Notes: generated by a model from the sequence alone, not told the origin. Counted from the first letter of the stretch, positions 44,036 through 53,310 are shown. The stretch: 64,000 nt of DNA from Rhizobium sp. NXC24 (GCF_002944315.1 NZ_CP024311.1:224501-288500); one strand, 5' to 3'. A program made the numbers and translations.

Positions 44036-44898
44036 CGGCGTGCCGCGCGTGGATCGAGAAGATCGCGCAGGCCGTCGCCAAGCAAGTTGAAGCCGAGGAC
44101 GCAGAGTGCAATCGCTAGGCCCGGCAGGATGGCGAGCCAGGGCGCTTGTCCAAGATAGGTCTGCGCTTCCGCCAGCATCCGCCCCCAGGTCGGCGCCGGC
44201 GGCGGCACGCCGAGGCCGAGGAAGCTCAAGCCGGCTTCGGTCAGGATCGCCAGGCCGAGCTGGATGCTCGCCTGGACGATGATGATGCCCATGATGTTCG
44301 GCAGCACATGCCGCATGGTGATCGACAGGTGCGTATTGCCGAGGGCGCGCGCCGCCAGCACGTAATCCCTGCTCCAGGCCTGCAGCGCCGAACTAAGCGC
44401 CACGCGGGCAAAGACAGGAACCATGAAGGTGGCAATGGCGGTGATGGCGGTAAAGCGTCCGGTACCGAGAAAGGCGCCGAGGATCATGGCCGAAAGGATT
44501 GGCGGCAATGCGAAGATCACGTCGCAGGTGCGCATAACGAGCGATTCGAACAATCCGCGCTGAGCGGCAGCGGCAATGCCGATCACCGTCCCGATCGTGC
44601 CGCCGATCGCGACCGCCGACACTGAGATCGACAGCGAATTCCAGCAGCCGACCATCAGCATCGACAGCACGTCATGGCCGAGCTGGTCGGTGCCCAGAAG
44701 GCCGAAGCCGAAAGGAGGCTGCAGCTTATGGATGATCTGCATTTTCGCGGGCGGCACCGGCGTCCAGAAGAGGGACAGGATCGCGACGCCGACGAGCGAA
44801 AGAATGATGATGGCGCCGACGATCAGATTGGCGCGGCGCAGGGCGCGGAACCGGGAGCGGCGGGGAGGAGCGGGGGCGACGGTTTCGACCGTAATCAT
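44032..44898 (-). CDS. peptide ABC transporter, permease (DppC/OppC type)
   Basis: A 288-residue inner-membrane permease with about six helices. The DppC/OppC features are LGTDQLGHDVLSMLMVGCWN at the start, FALPPILSAMILGAFLGTG, the coupling loop RDYVLAARALGNTHLSITMR and HVLPNIMGIIIVQASIQLGL. It pairs with the neighbouring DppB-like permease; starts overlap (ATGA). Its stop codon lies inside the dispersed repeat. No ATPase gene follows. Confidence 0.93.
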   Translation of the reverse strand: MITVETVAPAPPRRSRFRALRRANLIVGAIIILSLVGVAILSLFWTPVPPAKMQIIHKLQPPFGFGLLGTDQLGHDVLSMLMVGCWNSLSISVSAVAIGGTIGTVIGIAAAAQRGLFESLVMRTCDVIFALPPILSAMILGAFLGTGRFTAITAIATFMVPVFARVALSSALQAWSRDYVLAARALGNTHLSITMRHVLPNIMGIIIVQASIQLGLAILTEAGLSFLGLGVPPPAPTWGRMLAEAQTYLGQAPWLAILPGLAIALCVLGFNLLGDGLRDLLDPRAARR

Positions 44899-45848
44899 CG
44901 CGCGCCTCCGCTGCGAAGTCTGGGGTCGATGACCAGAAAGGAGAGATCGACCAGGAAATTCATGATGATGACGAGGGCGGCAAAAAACAGCACGACATCC
45001 TGCATGACGACGATGTCGCGCTGGCTGAGCGCCTGATAGGCGAGCCGTCCGAGACCCGGCAGGTTGAAGACGTTCTCGATCAGCACGGCACCAGCGACAA
45101 GGAAGGTGAATTGCAGGCCGAGGATGGTCAGTATCGGCACCAGGGCGTTCGGCACGATATGGCCCCAGAGAACGGCACCGCTTGACAGGCCCTTGGCGAC
45201 CGCCGTGCGGGCGAAATCCTCATGCAGCGTGTCGAGCACGGTCGAACGAGTGACCCGTGTCAGCACACCTGCCTGCGGCAGAGCCAATGCCACCGCCGGC
45301 AGGATCAGCGCCCGGAGTGCCGGTCCCAGGCCATCGCTCCAACCGGGAAATCCTCCCGCCGGCATTAAGCCGAGCGAGGTGGAAAACAGCAGGATCAACA
45401 GCAGGCCCACCCAAAAGCCGGGCACGGCGATGCTCATCTGCGAAAACAGCGTGGCGATAATATCGAATATGCCGCCGCGCCGGGCGGCGGCCGCCACGCC
45501 GAGCGGCACGGCGATGAGGATGGAAAGAATGATGGCGAGGATGGCAAGCGGCAATGTTACGGCCAGCCGCTCGACGATGAGGCCGGCGACCGGCACACCA
45601 TAAGTATAGGACTTGCCGAGATCGCCAGTCAGCGCGCCGCCAAGCCATTGGCCGTAGCGGACGATCAATGGCTGATCGAGGCCCATGTCGTGTCGCAGCG
45701 CGGCAAGCGTCTCCGGCGAGGCCGAGGTGCCGAGCGTGATGGCGGCGGGATCGCCCGGCAGCAGGGCCATCACCGCAAAGATCAGCAACGAAACGGCGAT
45801 CAGGGTCAGGATAAGACCTGTGATCCGGCGGGTAAGAAGTACGATCAT
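44895..45848 (-). CDS. peptide ABC transporter, permease (DppB/OppB type)
   Basis: About 317 residues with six helices. Pattern typical of DppB: ITGLILTLIAVSLLIFAVMA, GDPAAITLGTSASPETLAAL, RHDMGLDQPLIVRYGQWLGG, SMAIAVPGFWVGLLLILLF-like central helices, the coupling loop VLDTLHEDFARTAVAKGLSS and NVFNLPGLGRLAYQALSQRD near the end. The ATG at 45848 starts the first helix directly. Works with the DppC-like permease. Confidence 0.93.
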   Translation of the reverse strand: MIVLLTRRITGLILTLIAVSLLIFAVMALLPGDPAAITLGTSASPETLAALRHDMGLDQPLIVRYGQWLGGALTGDLGKSYTYGVPVAGLIVERLAVTLPLAILAIILSILIAVPLGVAAAARRGGIFDIIATLFSQMSIAVPGFWVGLLLILLFSTSLGLMPAGGFPGWSDGLGPALRALILPAVALALPQAGVLTRVTRSTVLDTLHEDFARTAVAKGLSSGAVLWGHIVPNALVPILTILGLQFTFLVAGAVLIENVFNLPGLGRLAYQALSQRDIVVMQDVVLFFAALVIIMNFLVDLSFLVIDPRLRSGGAR

Positions 45849-45938
45849 TGCATGCCCATCGCCGGATCGGCTCCAGCATCGAAACATTCGACAGCGGGCG
45901 AGGTGATCCGCCCTGCTGTCTGTGCGGAACCGAAGAGA

Positions 45939-47468
45939 TCAGTCTTCCCAGGAGACGTTGGTCAAGACATTCGAGGGGATCGGCTCGTTCTCCCAAAGCC
46001 CCTTCAGCTTCTTGTCCCAGACCCCGAGCTTCGGCATGACGAAGAGGAAGAGCGCGGGGGCATCCTCGGCCAGGATCGTCTGCGCCTCGCCGTAGAGCTT
46101 GTTCTGCGCGGCCGGATCGGCGGTTAGCTGGATCTTCTTCATCAGCTCGTTGAAGACCGGGTTCTTATAATTGAAATAATAGGGGTCGCGCGAATAGATG
46201 TCGATGTCCAGCGGCTCGGCATGGGCGACGATGGTCATGTCGTAGTCGTGGCCGGTGAAGACGTCCTGCACCCATTTTGCCGGAAATTCCGTCGGCTCGA
46301 TATTCATGGTGACGCCGATATCGGCAAACATCGCCTGCATCACCTGGGCGCTACGCGGCGCATAGGCCATCTGCGGCGTCTTGATGGTGAAGGTGAAGCC
46401 ATTCGGATAGCCGGCCTCGGCCAGCAGCGCCTTGGCCTTTGCGGGGTCATAAGGCAGCGTCCCCGTCAGCTCCTGATATCCCGGGTCGTTCGGCGTGTAG
46501 TGGCTGCCGATCGCCGTGCCGAAACCGGACCAGGCGCCGTCGATGATCGTCTTGCGGTCAAGTGCCATCATCAGGGCCTGGCGCACCCGCTTATCGTCGA
46601 AGGGTTTGCGCGTATTGTTCATGCCGGCGACGACTTTGAGTTCGGTATTGCCGACCTTGGTCATCAGCCGCGCGTCGCCGTCGAAAGAGCTCATCAGCTC
46701 CGGTGCCGCGAATTCCGGAAAGGCGTCGAGATCGCCGGCCTTCAGGGCTGCCGCTTCCGCCTGCGGATCGGAAATGAAGCGGAAGGTCACCTTGTCGAGC
46801 TTCACGTCGACGGATTTGTTCCAGTAATCCGGGTTCTTTAGGAGCTCCACATGGTCGCCCTTGGCCCAGGCCGAGAATTTGAACGGGCCGGTACCAACAG
46901 GCGTCGTCTTGTCGTCGGCAGCAGACTTCGGGCCGACCATGACGGAGGAGGGCCAGGCGAGCCAGTAGAGCAGGCTGCCCGTCGGCGAAGAGAGATGCAG
47001 CACCAGCGTTTCCGGGTCCGGCGTGTCGATCGAGGCGATGGTTGCAAAGAAGCGTTTCTGCGGATTGATGGATTTGCCGTCACGGGCGCGATCGAGTGCG
47101 AATTTCGCCGCCGTCGAATCGAAGGCCTCGCCGTCGTGAAACTTGACGCCGGTTTGCAGCTTGAATGTGTAGGTTAGCCCGTCGGGAGAGATTTCCCAGC
47201 TTTTCGCAAGCTGCGGCACGATCTTGCCGCTCTCGTCGATAGCGACGAGCCCTTCGAAGATGTTCTGCCAAGTCACCTGACCAATGGCGACGGGTGCGGC
47301 GATTGTCGGATCGAGGCCGGTGGGTTCGACGCTCATGCCGATGTTCAGCGTCGTCTTGGCCGCTTCCGCCGGCGCTATGCCCAGTATCAGCAGCCCGGCC
47401 GACAGCGTGGCGCCGCAGGCAAGACGGCGCGCATAATCGCCCAGGTCTGAACTCGAAAACTTGGTCAT
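45939..47468 (-). CDS. peptide ABC transporter, substrate-binding protein (SBP family 5)
   Basis: About 509 residues, periplasmic. N-terminal export signal (about residues 10-35, ending APAEAA), then the family 5 signature: LNIGMSVEPTGLDPTIAAPV, LVAIDESGKIVPQLAKSWEI, SPDGLTYTFKLQTGVKFHDG, MMALDRKTIIDGAWSGFGTA and AKALLAEAGYPNGFTFTIKT. The family takes di/oligopeptides, amino acid derivatives or nickel. Located between a P1 peptidase and the permeases, so its ligand may be a peptide or amide. Confidence 0.93.
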   Translation of the reverse strand: MTKFSSSDLGDYARRLACGATLSAGLLILGIAPAEAAKTTLNIGMSVEPTGLDPTIAAPVAIGQVTWQNIFEGLVAIDESGKIVPQLAKSWEISPDGLTYTFKLQTGVKFHDGEAFDSTAAKFALDRARDGKSINPQKRFFATIASIDTPDPETLVLHLSSPTGSLLYWLAWPSSVMVGPKSAADDKTTPVGTGPFKFSAWAKGDHVELLKNPDYWNKSVDVKLDKVTFRFISDPQAEAAALKAGDLDAFPEFAAPELMSSFDGDARLMTKVGNTELKVVAGMNNTRKPFDDKRVRQALMMALDRKTIIDGAWSGFGTAIGSHYTPNDPGYQELTGTLPYDPAKAKALLAEAGYPNGFTFTIKTPQMAYAPRSAQVMQAMFADIGVTMNIEPTEFPAKWVQDVFTGHDYDMTIVAHAEPLDIDIYSRDPYYFNYKNPVFNELMKKIQLTADPAAQNKLYGEAQTILAEDAPALFLFVMPKLGVWDKKLKGLWENEPIPSNVLTNVSWED

Positions 47469-47604
47469 CTCAATTCCCTTGCTCCGGCTCCCGATGCCGG
47501 TTTTCCCTCCGGCAAGGCCATTTTTTTGAAATAGTGTCATCTCGCAAGCGCACACACAATTGCGAAAATTTGTGCTGCGCATGCCCGGCGCGGTCCCGAA
47601 ATGG

Positions 47605-48603
47605 CTAAATTATCCGGTCCGGAAAGCGGTCCCGCCAGGCCGGCAGCGCGCCTGCGACGGCCAGCGCCGTTGCTTCGTAGACGCCGCGGGCAATGGCACG
47701 CGCCATAACGAGGGTGGCGAGATGGCAGAGTTCCATGAAGCTCAGCAGGTCGTCTCTCTGATGTTTGCCGGTCGAAGCGGCAAACACCGTGTCGCCGTCG
47801 AGCGGCAGATGCGTGGGCAACAGCGCGCGGGCAAAACCGTCATGGCCGCAGATCGACAGCCGATGCGCTTCCGCCTTGGTCAACGCAGCATCGGTGACGA
47901 TGGCGCCGATCGTTGTTGCCGTAACATTCGCGCCCTTCAGCCGCAGTCGGACGTCGATGGTTTCGGGCATGCCGAGACCGCCGAATTCCCCGCCGATCTC
48001 GAAGGGAGCGGCCCAGAAATGCGGTCCTTCGCCGATGGTGGCCGAGCCCAGCGCATTGACGGCGACGATGGCCGCGATCCTATGTCCCTGGCTGCTGACG
48101 GCGCTGGCCGAGCCGAGGCCGCCCTTGACCGTCGCCGTCGTCGCACCCGTGCCGGCACCGACCGTGCCGAGCGGGAAGGCACCCTTGCCTGCGGCCTTGA
48201 AGGCGGCGTAACCCATGTCGCGATAGGGCGAATGCAGGCCCCAATCCTTGTCGCCGCCATTGATGAGATCGAAGAGGATCGCCTGCGGCACCAGCGGCAC
48301 GCGCGCGCTGCCGACCTGCAGGCCGCGGCCGATGTCGCGCAGGCCCGCCTGCACGCCGCCCGCCGCATCGAGACCGAAGGCTGAGCCGCCCGACAGCACC
48401 AGCCCGTCGACTACGCCCACCGTCATCGCCGGATCGAGCAATGCCGTGTCGCGTCCGCCCGGCGCACCGCCGAGCACGGAACAGGAGGCGACTGCCGGTT
48501 CATCGAAGATGATGGCTGTGACACCGGAGCCTAGCGCAGGATCGGTGCAATGACCGACGCCGACGCCTTCGATATCGGTTAGGAGATTGAGGAGATCAGC
48601 CAA
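47605..48603 (-). CDS. P1-family peptidase (DmpA/S58)
   Basis: A 332-residue self-cleaving hydrolase of the DmpA type, an N-terminal-nucleophile-like fold. Landmarks are GVGVGHCTDPALGSGVTAII, VVDGLVLSGGSAFGLDAAGG, the processing/nucleophile region GTVGAGTGATTATVKGGLGS, and LSFMELCHLATLVMARAIAR. Relatives release N-terminal D- or L-amino acids, or cleave beta-alanyl peptides. The start is TTG 48603 after GAAGGA. First gene of the peptide-transport series. Confidence 0.9.
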   Translation of the reverse strand: MADLLNLLTDIEGVGVGHCTDPALGSGVTAIIFDEPAVASCSVLGGAPGGRDTALLDPAMTVGVVDGLVLSGGSAFGLDAAGGVQAGLRDIGRGLQVGSARVPLVPQAILFDLINGGDKDWGLHSPYRDMGYAAFKAAGKGAFPLGTVGAGTGATTATVKGGLGSASAVSSQGHRIAAIVAVNALGSATIGEGPHFWAAPFEIGGEFGGLGMPETIDVRLRLKGANVTATTIGAIVTDAALTKAEAHRLSICGHDGFARALLPTHLPLDGDTVFAASTGKHQRDDLLSFMELCHLATLVMARAIARGVYEATALAVAGALPAWRDRFPDRII

Positions 48604-48711
48604 TGAAAAATCCTTCGCCTTTCAAAGCGCGAGGTCGTCATGGCGATAGGATCGCAAAGAGGGGGAAAAGACAAGATGGGTTTGTCGAAGGTGAGTGCTG
48701 TGGAGGCCGAC

Positions 48712-48760
48712 CCTCGTGGTTCAAGGCTCCGGCTTTCAGCCTGCGCGCCTCACCATGAGG
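48712..48760. repeat. dispersed intergenic repeat (family 2, copy B)
   Basis: CCTCGTGGTTCAAGGC ... CTCACCATGAGG, the second copy of the element at 40642-40692. It falls in the 300-base gap between the P1 peptidase and the small hypothetical gene. The rest of that gap (48604-48904) shows no convincing gene. Confidence 0.65.
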
Positions 48761-48904
48761 GCGGAGAGACCGTGGCGATCGGACGGAGAGGCTTTCGATG
48801 GGCCGGTACAAAAGATCAACCCCCACCCAGGGAGCGAACGACGCTCGAAGAGCAAGGGCTGATGATGTGGTGTGGTGATGGTGGGGAATAGCCGAGCCGA
48901 TCCA

Positions 48905-49099
48905 TCAAACGTGGATCGGCTTAGCCTGTTGGCGGACGAGGAGATCGCGGATGGCGAGTTTGACCTCATCCGCGCTTCTGAAACGCTGCTCGTCCAGATC
49001 ATGGACATGATATTTCACGGCTATGAACTTCAGCCGGTCTTCATCCGGAACAACGATGCCGACGGGAACGCCAGCATATTCGATGACTTGCTTTTTCAT
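48905..49099 (-). CDS. small hypothetical protein
   Basis: 64 residues: MKKQVIEYAGVPVGIVVPDE, then DRLKFIAVKYHVHDLDEQRF and KLAIRDLLVRQQA. A strong GGAGGGAG site lies about 8 bases before the ATG. Looks like a compact soluble alpha/beta protein, not an obvious transcription factor. It stands alone between two gaps; I cannot assign a family. Confidence 0.6.
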   Translation of the reverse strand: MKKQVIEYAGVPVGIVVPDEDRLKFIAVKYHVHDLDEQRFRSADEVKLAIRDLLVRQQAKPIHV

Positions 49100-49610
49100 T
49101 AAAAATACTCCCTCCGCGCCCTAGCGGCGCAGATATGGCGAATTGACTGTTTGAATCCGATAAGAGGACGAACGTCACATTCGACAGCGCGGGCGGGAGA
49201 GTGCGCCCGAGCGGTCATGGCCAAGCACGGACCGCCCAAGGATCGAAGCGATGACTTTAAAGTTCAGCATGTCACTTCCTTAGTTGGTGTTGTACTTGTA
49301 AGGCCCCAACGGGAGAGGCCTGCGATCTGGTGTTCTATTGTCTACAATCTTGGTAGATAATAGCAATTCCATCTTCAGAAACATATTCCGAAAGATGTCA
49401 AAATATCGACGATCGGGAAAATAAAATTCCGTATCCGACTAACTACGAGAAAGCCTGTATCAACCTCCGCGCAGCCTCCCGTATCGGAAGGGTATTGCCG
49501 ATCACCGTCCCACAAATAGGAATTGGAACGAGATTCGACAATGGCCGAGAAGATTAAAAATCGGTTTGCCGCCAAATCTCCTCAATGGTTAATGGCGGGG
49601 ATGGCAGGCC
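49100..49610. other. gene-free region
   Basis: About 510 bases, with lower GC in the 49300-49450 part than its neighbours. Only short open frames are present (49151-49360 plus, 49375-49575 minus), none with a convincing start or recognisable domain. No IS ends or repeats noticed. Confidence 0.5.
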
Positions 49611-52538
49611 CTAAACGCCGTCCTCCAGCGCCTTTTCCAGGGCTTTCACGAAGAAATCGGTGCTTTCCGCCGAGAGGCAAAGCGGTGGTTTTATCTTCAA
49701 CACATTCAGGTGATCGCCGGTCGGCTGCATGATGACGCCAAGCTCGAGTAGCCGCTCGCAGAGAGCGGCCGTCTCTTCCGTGGCGGGTGTCAGCGTCTCG
49801 TGATCGCGGACGAATTCGACGCCGAGGTAGAGGCCCATGCCGTGCACGGCGCCGATCAGCGGAAAATGCTCCATCAGCGCGATCAGCCCAGCCTTCAGGT
49901 GGTCGCCGATGATGCGAGCATTCTCCTGAAGGCCTTCGTCCTTCATGATGTCCAGCACGGTAAGGCCGACAACCGAGCTCACCGGACTGCCGCCGGCCGA
50001 GGAGAAGAAATAGCCCTCTTTCTCCAGTGATTCGGCGATCTCCCGCCGGGTGATGACGGCGCCGAGCGGATGGCCGTTGCCCATGCCCTTGGCGATGGTG
50101 ATGATATCGGGCACGACGTCCTGGGTCTCGAAGCCCCAGAAATGGTGGCCGAGCCGGCCGTAACCCACCTGCACCTCGTCGGCGATGCAGAGGCCGCCCC
50201 GTTGCCGGACGGCGGCGTAGACATCGGCGAGATAGCCGCGCGGCAGGGCAATGCCGCCGGCATTGCCGTAGACCGCTTCCGCGATGAAGCCGGCGAGACC
50301 CTCGGCCTTCTCGTCGATGGTCTCCAGCAAGGTCGTAACGCCGGCCACGTAGTCCGCAGCCGAATCCGGACCGCGGAACGGGCCGCGATAGGTATTGGGC
50401 GAAACGAGCGGATGCATCCAGTCCGGTCGCGTCGTCAACGCCTGCGGATTGTCGGCAATGGAAGTGGAGACAGCATCGCTTGCCAGCGTCCAGCCGTGAT
50501 AGGCCTCCAGCAGGCACAGCATGTTTTTCTTGCCCGTATGCGCCCAGGCAAGCCGGATGGCGAGATCGTTGGCCTCGGAACCGCTGTTGACGAGAAAGAC
50601 GCTATCGAGACCATCGGGCGCCAATGCTGCCAAACGCTCAGAAAATTCGGCAACGGCGGCATAGTGGAAGCGGGAATTGGTGTTGAGCCGTGACCATTGC
50701 CGCTCGATGGCCGCCGTCAGCCGCGGATGCGCATGGCCGAGCATGGTCACGTTGTTGACCATGTCGAGATAGGTGCGGCCTTGTGTGTCGAACACGAATT
50801 CATGCCAGCCGCGCTCGATCTGCGGCGGGACGTCGTAATAATGCTTTTGCGGGCTGGCAAAATGCGCTTCGCGCTGCGTGAGAAGTGCGGCGCTCTCCAG
50901 CCGCGGCGCCTCGCAGGCCTCGTTCAGGAGAATGGCGGGCGAGGGGCAGACGGCCGACCAGCCATCGGCCTGGTGGGCTGTGGCAAAGAGCGGTGGCACC
51001 ATCCCCGGGACGCGGCAGAGCTGCACGCGCAGTCCCCCGATGGCCGAGCCCTCGCTGCCGATCGTGCCGACGATCGCCCCTTGTTCCACCTCGGCGCCCT
51101 CTTCCAGCGTGCACTCGACGCCGTCGAGATGCAGGCTGACGGTTTCGCCAATCAGAACGAGATGCTGGCCATGCCATTGGATGCGGCCGGCAAAGGGCGC
51201 GGTGACGGTCGTGCCGGCCGGCAGGCAGATATCGCTATGCAGCGCGAAATTCTGCGGCGGCGTCATGCTGAGAAGATCGGCATGCGACAGACGGAATTCC
51301 CCGTAGCGCGTCGCAGCCGAGCCGGAAGCGATGGCCGCCTTGGCGAGCAACCGCCAGTCCATGTCCGGCTTTAGCCAGTTACCGTCGACGAAATGCGGGC
51401 TGGTCACGGAAAGATCGACGGCGGCGATGTGATCCGATGCAATGTCCGGCAGCAATACGGACCAGCCGTCGGTGGCGAGCGGAGCGAGATCCATGCCCGC
51501 GGCCCGGAGGATCGCCGCTTCCATCACGTCCGGCTGCGCGCCGGTGGCAACGTCGAAAATCTCGCGCTCGAGTTTGAGATTGCCGCGCACGTAATCATTG
51601 TCGGGGTCGATGGCGAGCTGTTGCTCGCCGCTGGCGGCGAGAATCACCGCGCGGGCGACGATCAGCGGCCAGAGCGCCTTCAATTCGGCTTCCCCGAGCG
51701 GATAGATCGCGTGATAGGCCTTGATGGCAGGGAGGATGTAGAAGGGATCGCCTTCGGCGTGGTGAAGCAGCGAGGCGCAGGTGACGGCGAGGTCGCCCAC
51801 CACCCAGCCCTGGATGATGTCGCCGAAATCGATCACCCCATCCGGGATAGGCTGCCCATGCGCATCCGGATGACTGACGACATTGTCGCCGGTGACGTCG
51901 TGATGGACGGGCTGCACGCGAAGCCCGCTCGCAAGCGGCTGGATGCGCTTTACGGCCGCGACCATTGCCTTGGCGATGCGGTCGCGCGCCTCGTGATCCG
52001 ATATCGCCGACAGGAGCTGCACGGCGACCGGCCCGGCGCGGCGCAGGTCCCATTGCAGGCTGCGGTGGAGGCCGGGATGTTCGAAATCGGCAAGGTCACG
52101 GGCGAGCCGGCCGGAAAGGGCACCCAGCGCCGAAACGGCGGCGACGGGCAGATGCTTGCGCCGAGTCAGCGATTGACCGGGGAGATAGCTGAGCAGCCGG
52201 ACAAGATAATCCTGCTCGCGAATGGTGACGACGAGAATATCCCGGCCGCTCAGCGAGGGCACGATGTTGGGCACGCGCGGCGCATCGGGTTTCGCATGTA
52301 GATGGCGGATGGCGGCGTTCTGCGCCTCCAGCTCGACCGTGTCGTATTCCGTTCGGCAGATCTTCAGAACGTAGCTGTTGTCACCCGCGTCGATACGGTA
52401 GTTGCGGTCCTGCTGACTGCCGAGTTCGGTAACCGTCCCGGTCAGGCCGTAATGCGTCTGCAAGATCTCCGCCGCCGCTTCCGGCGTGGTATCCGGTCTT
52501 GGCAGTTGCATGCGATTGACGAGCGCGGCGTCGGTCAT
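49611..52538 (-). CDS. three-module fusion: APH-type kinase + M23-like + class III aminotransferase
   Basis: About 975 residues. (1) N-terminal aminoglycoside/choline-kinase fold (about 20-330): NYRIDAGDNSYVLKICR, QPVHHDVTGDNVVSHP, GVIDFGDIIQGWVVGDLAV (HxD..N and DFG-like residues present). (2) A middle M23/LytM-like beta module (about 430-540: LHSDICLPAGTTVTAPFAGR) in which the second zinc His-x-His is LRVQL, so it is probably not catalytic. (3) C-terminal class III aminotransferase (about 570-975): LVNSGSEANDLAIRLA, IADEVQVGYGRLGHHFWGFE, and PLP Lys in IITIAKGMGNGH. Similar fusions exist in rhizobia; the closest single-domain relatives are ethanolamine-phosphate lyase-like and 4-aminobutyrate-type aminotransferases. 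GGGGGAG precedes the ATG. Confidence 0.9.
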   Translation of the reverse strand: MTDAALVNRMQLPRPDTTPEAAAEILQTHYGLTGTVTELGSQQDRNYRIDAGDNSYVLKICRTEYDTVELEAQNAAIRHLHAKPDAPRVPNIVPSLSGRDILVVTIREQDYLVRLLSYLPGQSLTRRKHLPVAAVSALGALSGRLARDLADFEHPGLHRSLQWDLRRAGPVAVQLLSAISDHEARDRIAKAMVAAVKRIQPLASGLRVQPVHHDVTGDNVVSHPDAHGQPIPDGVIDFGDIIQGWVVGDLAVTCASLLHHAEGDPFYILPAIKAYHAIYPLGEAELKALWPLIVARAVILAASGEQQLAIDPDNDYVRGNLKLEREIFDVATGAQPDVMEAAILRAAGMDLAPLATDGWSVLLPDIASDHIAAVDLSVTSPHFVDGNWLKPDMDWRLLAKAAIASGSAATRYGEFRLSHADLLSMTPPQNFALHSDICLPAGTTVTAPFAGRIQWHGQHLVLIGETVSLHLDGVECTLEEGAEVEQGAIVGTIGSEGSAIGGLRVQLCRVPGMVPPLFATAHQADGWSAVCPSPAILLNEACEAPRLESAALLTQREAHFASPQKHYYDVPPQIERGWHEFVFDTQGRTYLDMVNNVTMLGHAHPRLTAAIERQWSRLNTNSRFHYAAVAEFSERLAALAPDGLDSVFLVNSGSEANDLAIRLAWAHTGKKNMLCLLEAYHGWTLASDAVSTSIADNPQALTTRPDWMHPLVSPNTYRGPFRGPDSAADYVAGVTTLLETIDEKAEGLAGFIAEAVYGNAGGIALPRGYLADVYAAVRQRGGLCIADEVQVGYGRLGHHFWGFETQDVVPDIITIAKGMGNGHPLGAVITRREIAESLEKEGYFFSSAGGSPVSSVVGLTVLDIMKDEGLQENARIIGDHLKAGLIALMEHFPLIGAVHGMGLYLGVEFVRDHETLTPATEETAALCERLLELGVIMQPTGDHLNVLKIKPPLCLSAESTDFFVKALEKALEDGV

Positions 52539-52659
52539 GGCTCCCCCGGATGGTTCATCTGCGTCGACACTAAACCATTCCGTCCAAAAGAAAATCACCG
52601 AAAACGAATAGGGTGATCTAACGTTAAGACGAAAGATAGGCTCCCGATTACGCCTGCCT

Positions 52660-52720
52660 AGAGCGCCATGCGTTCATTTGCATGAAAGCGGGATGCTCAA
52701 GAGCGCTGTGCGTTCATTTG
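52660..52720. repeat. pair of 21-base direct repeats
   Basis: AGAGCGCCATGCGTTCATTTG at 52660-52680 (20 of its 21 bases shown elsewhere as AGAGCGC) and AGAGCGCTG-type copy at 52700-52720, differing at two positions, 40 bases apart. It lies upstream of the big fusion gene and just beyond the stop of the hypothetical exported protein. Confidence 0.6.
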
Positions 52721-52749
52721 AATACACAAAAGTCGGTCTTGTTCGGACC

Positions 52750-53310
52750 CTACTCAACCTCGATTGAATAGCTGCAGCCGGCGAGCGTCTTGCCGGGATG
52801 GTAGATGTCGGTCGAGACGTCGAGGGCGATGCGCGAATGCAGGACCGTGTCGGAATTCTCCAACTGCTCCTTCTTGGAGAATATCTCCCTTTCGGCAAGA
52901 TATTTGTCGAACCGGTCGACCGCAGCGGTGACGCCCAGCTCCTTGGCAAGCGGATGCGGATCGGCCTCGTTGATCAGTGCAAGCGGACCGGAGGAAGCAA
53001 ACGCGATCCTGTCGGTCTGTCGCCCGAAAACGGTGATCGGCTTTGCCAGCTTGAATTCCCGCAGCAGAAGGCTGGTCGACGGCTGCTCGGTAATGCCGAA
53101 CCGTCTCATTGCCTCATCGCTTTCCGGTCCGGTCAGCCACATGGCAAAGCCATTATAGCTTGGCACGTCATAGGTCGTGCATTCGATCAGCTTGGCGAGA
53201 TCGATCTTCGAAGGGTCTTCTTCCGAGGTCATTGCGGCCGTTGACACCTGTGTGCTCACAAGGATGGCAAGGGCCGAGAGCGGCAGGATTCTCTCCAGAT
53301 ATGATCGCAT
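52750..53310 (-). CDS. hypothetical exported protein
   Basis: About 186 residues. A typical signal peptide (LERILPLSALAILVSTQVST, cleavage near TAA or AAM) is followed by a soluble domain with LIECTTYDVPSYNGFAMWLT, EFKLAKPITVFGRQTDRIAF and a C-terminal TLAGCSYSIEVE, with two Cys that may form a disulphide. ATG 53310 has GGAGGA upstream. I do not recognise its family. It lies between purU and the large fusion gene. Confidence 0.7.
   Translation of the reverse strand: MRSYLERILPLSALAILVSTQVSTAAMTSEEDPSKIDLAKLIECTTYDVPSYNGFAMWLTGPESDEAMRRFGITEQPSTSLLLREFKLAKPITVFGRQTDRIAFASSGPLALINEADPHPLAKELGVTAAVDRFDKYLAEREIFSKKEQLENSDTVLHSRIALDVSTDIYHPGKTLAGCSYSIEVE

Noticed and set aside
49151..49360. Possible 69-residue plus-strand gene
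   Set aside because: No good ribosome site, no recognisable domain and no supporting neighbour.
49375..49575. Possible 66-residue minus-strand gene
   Set aside because: Open by chance in an AT-richer gap; unconvincing composition and start.
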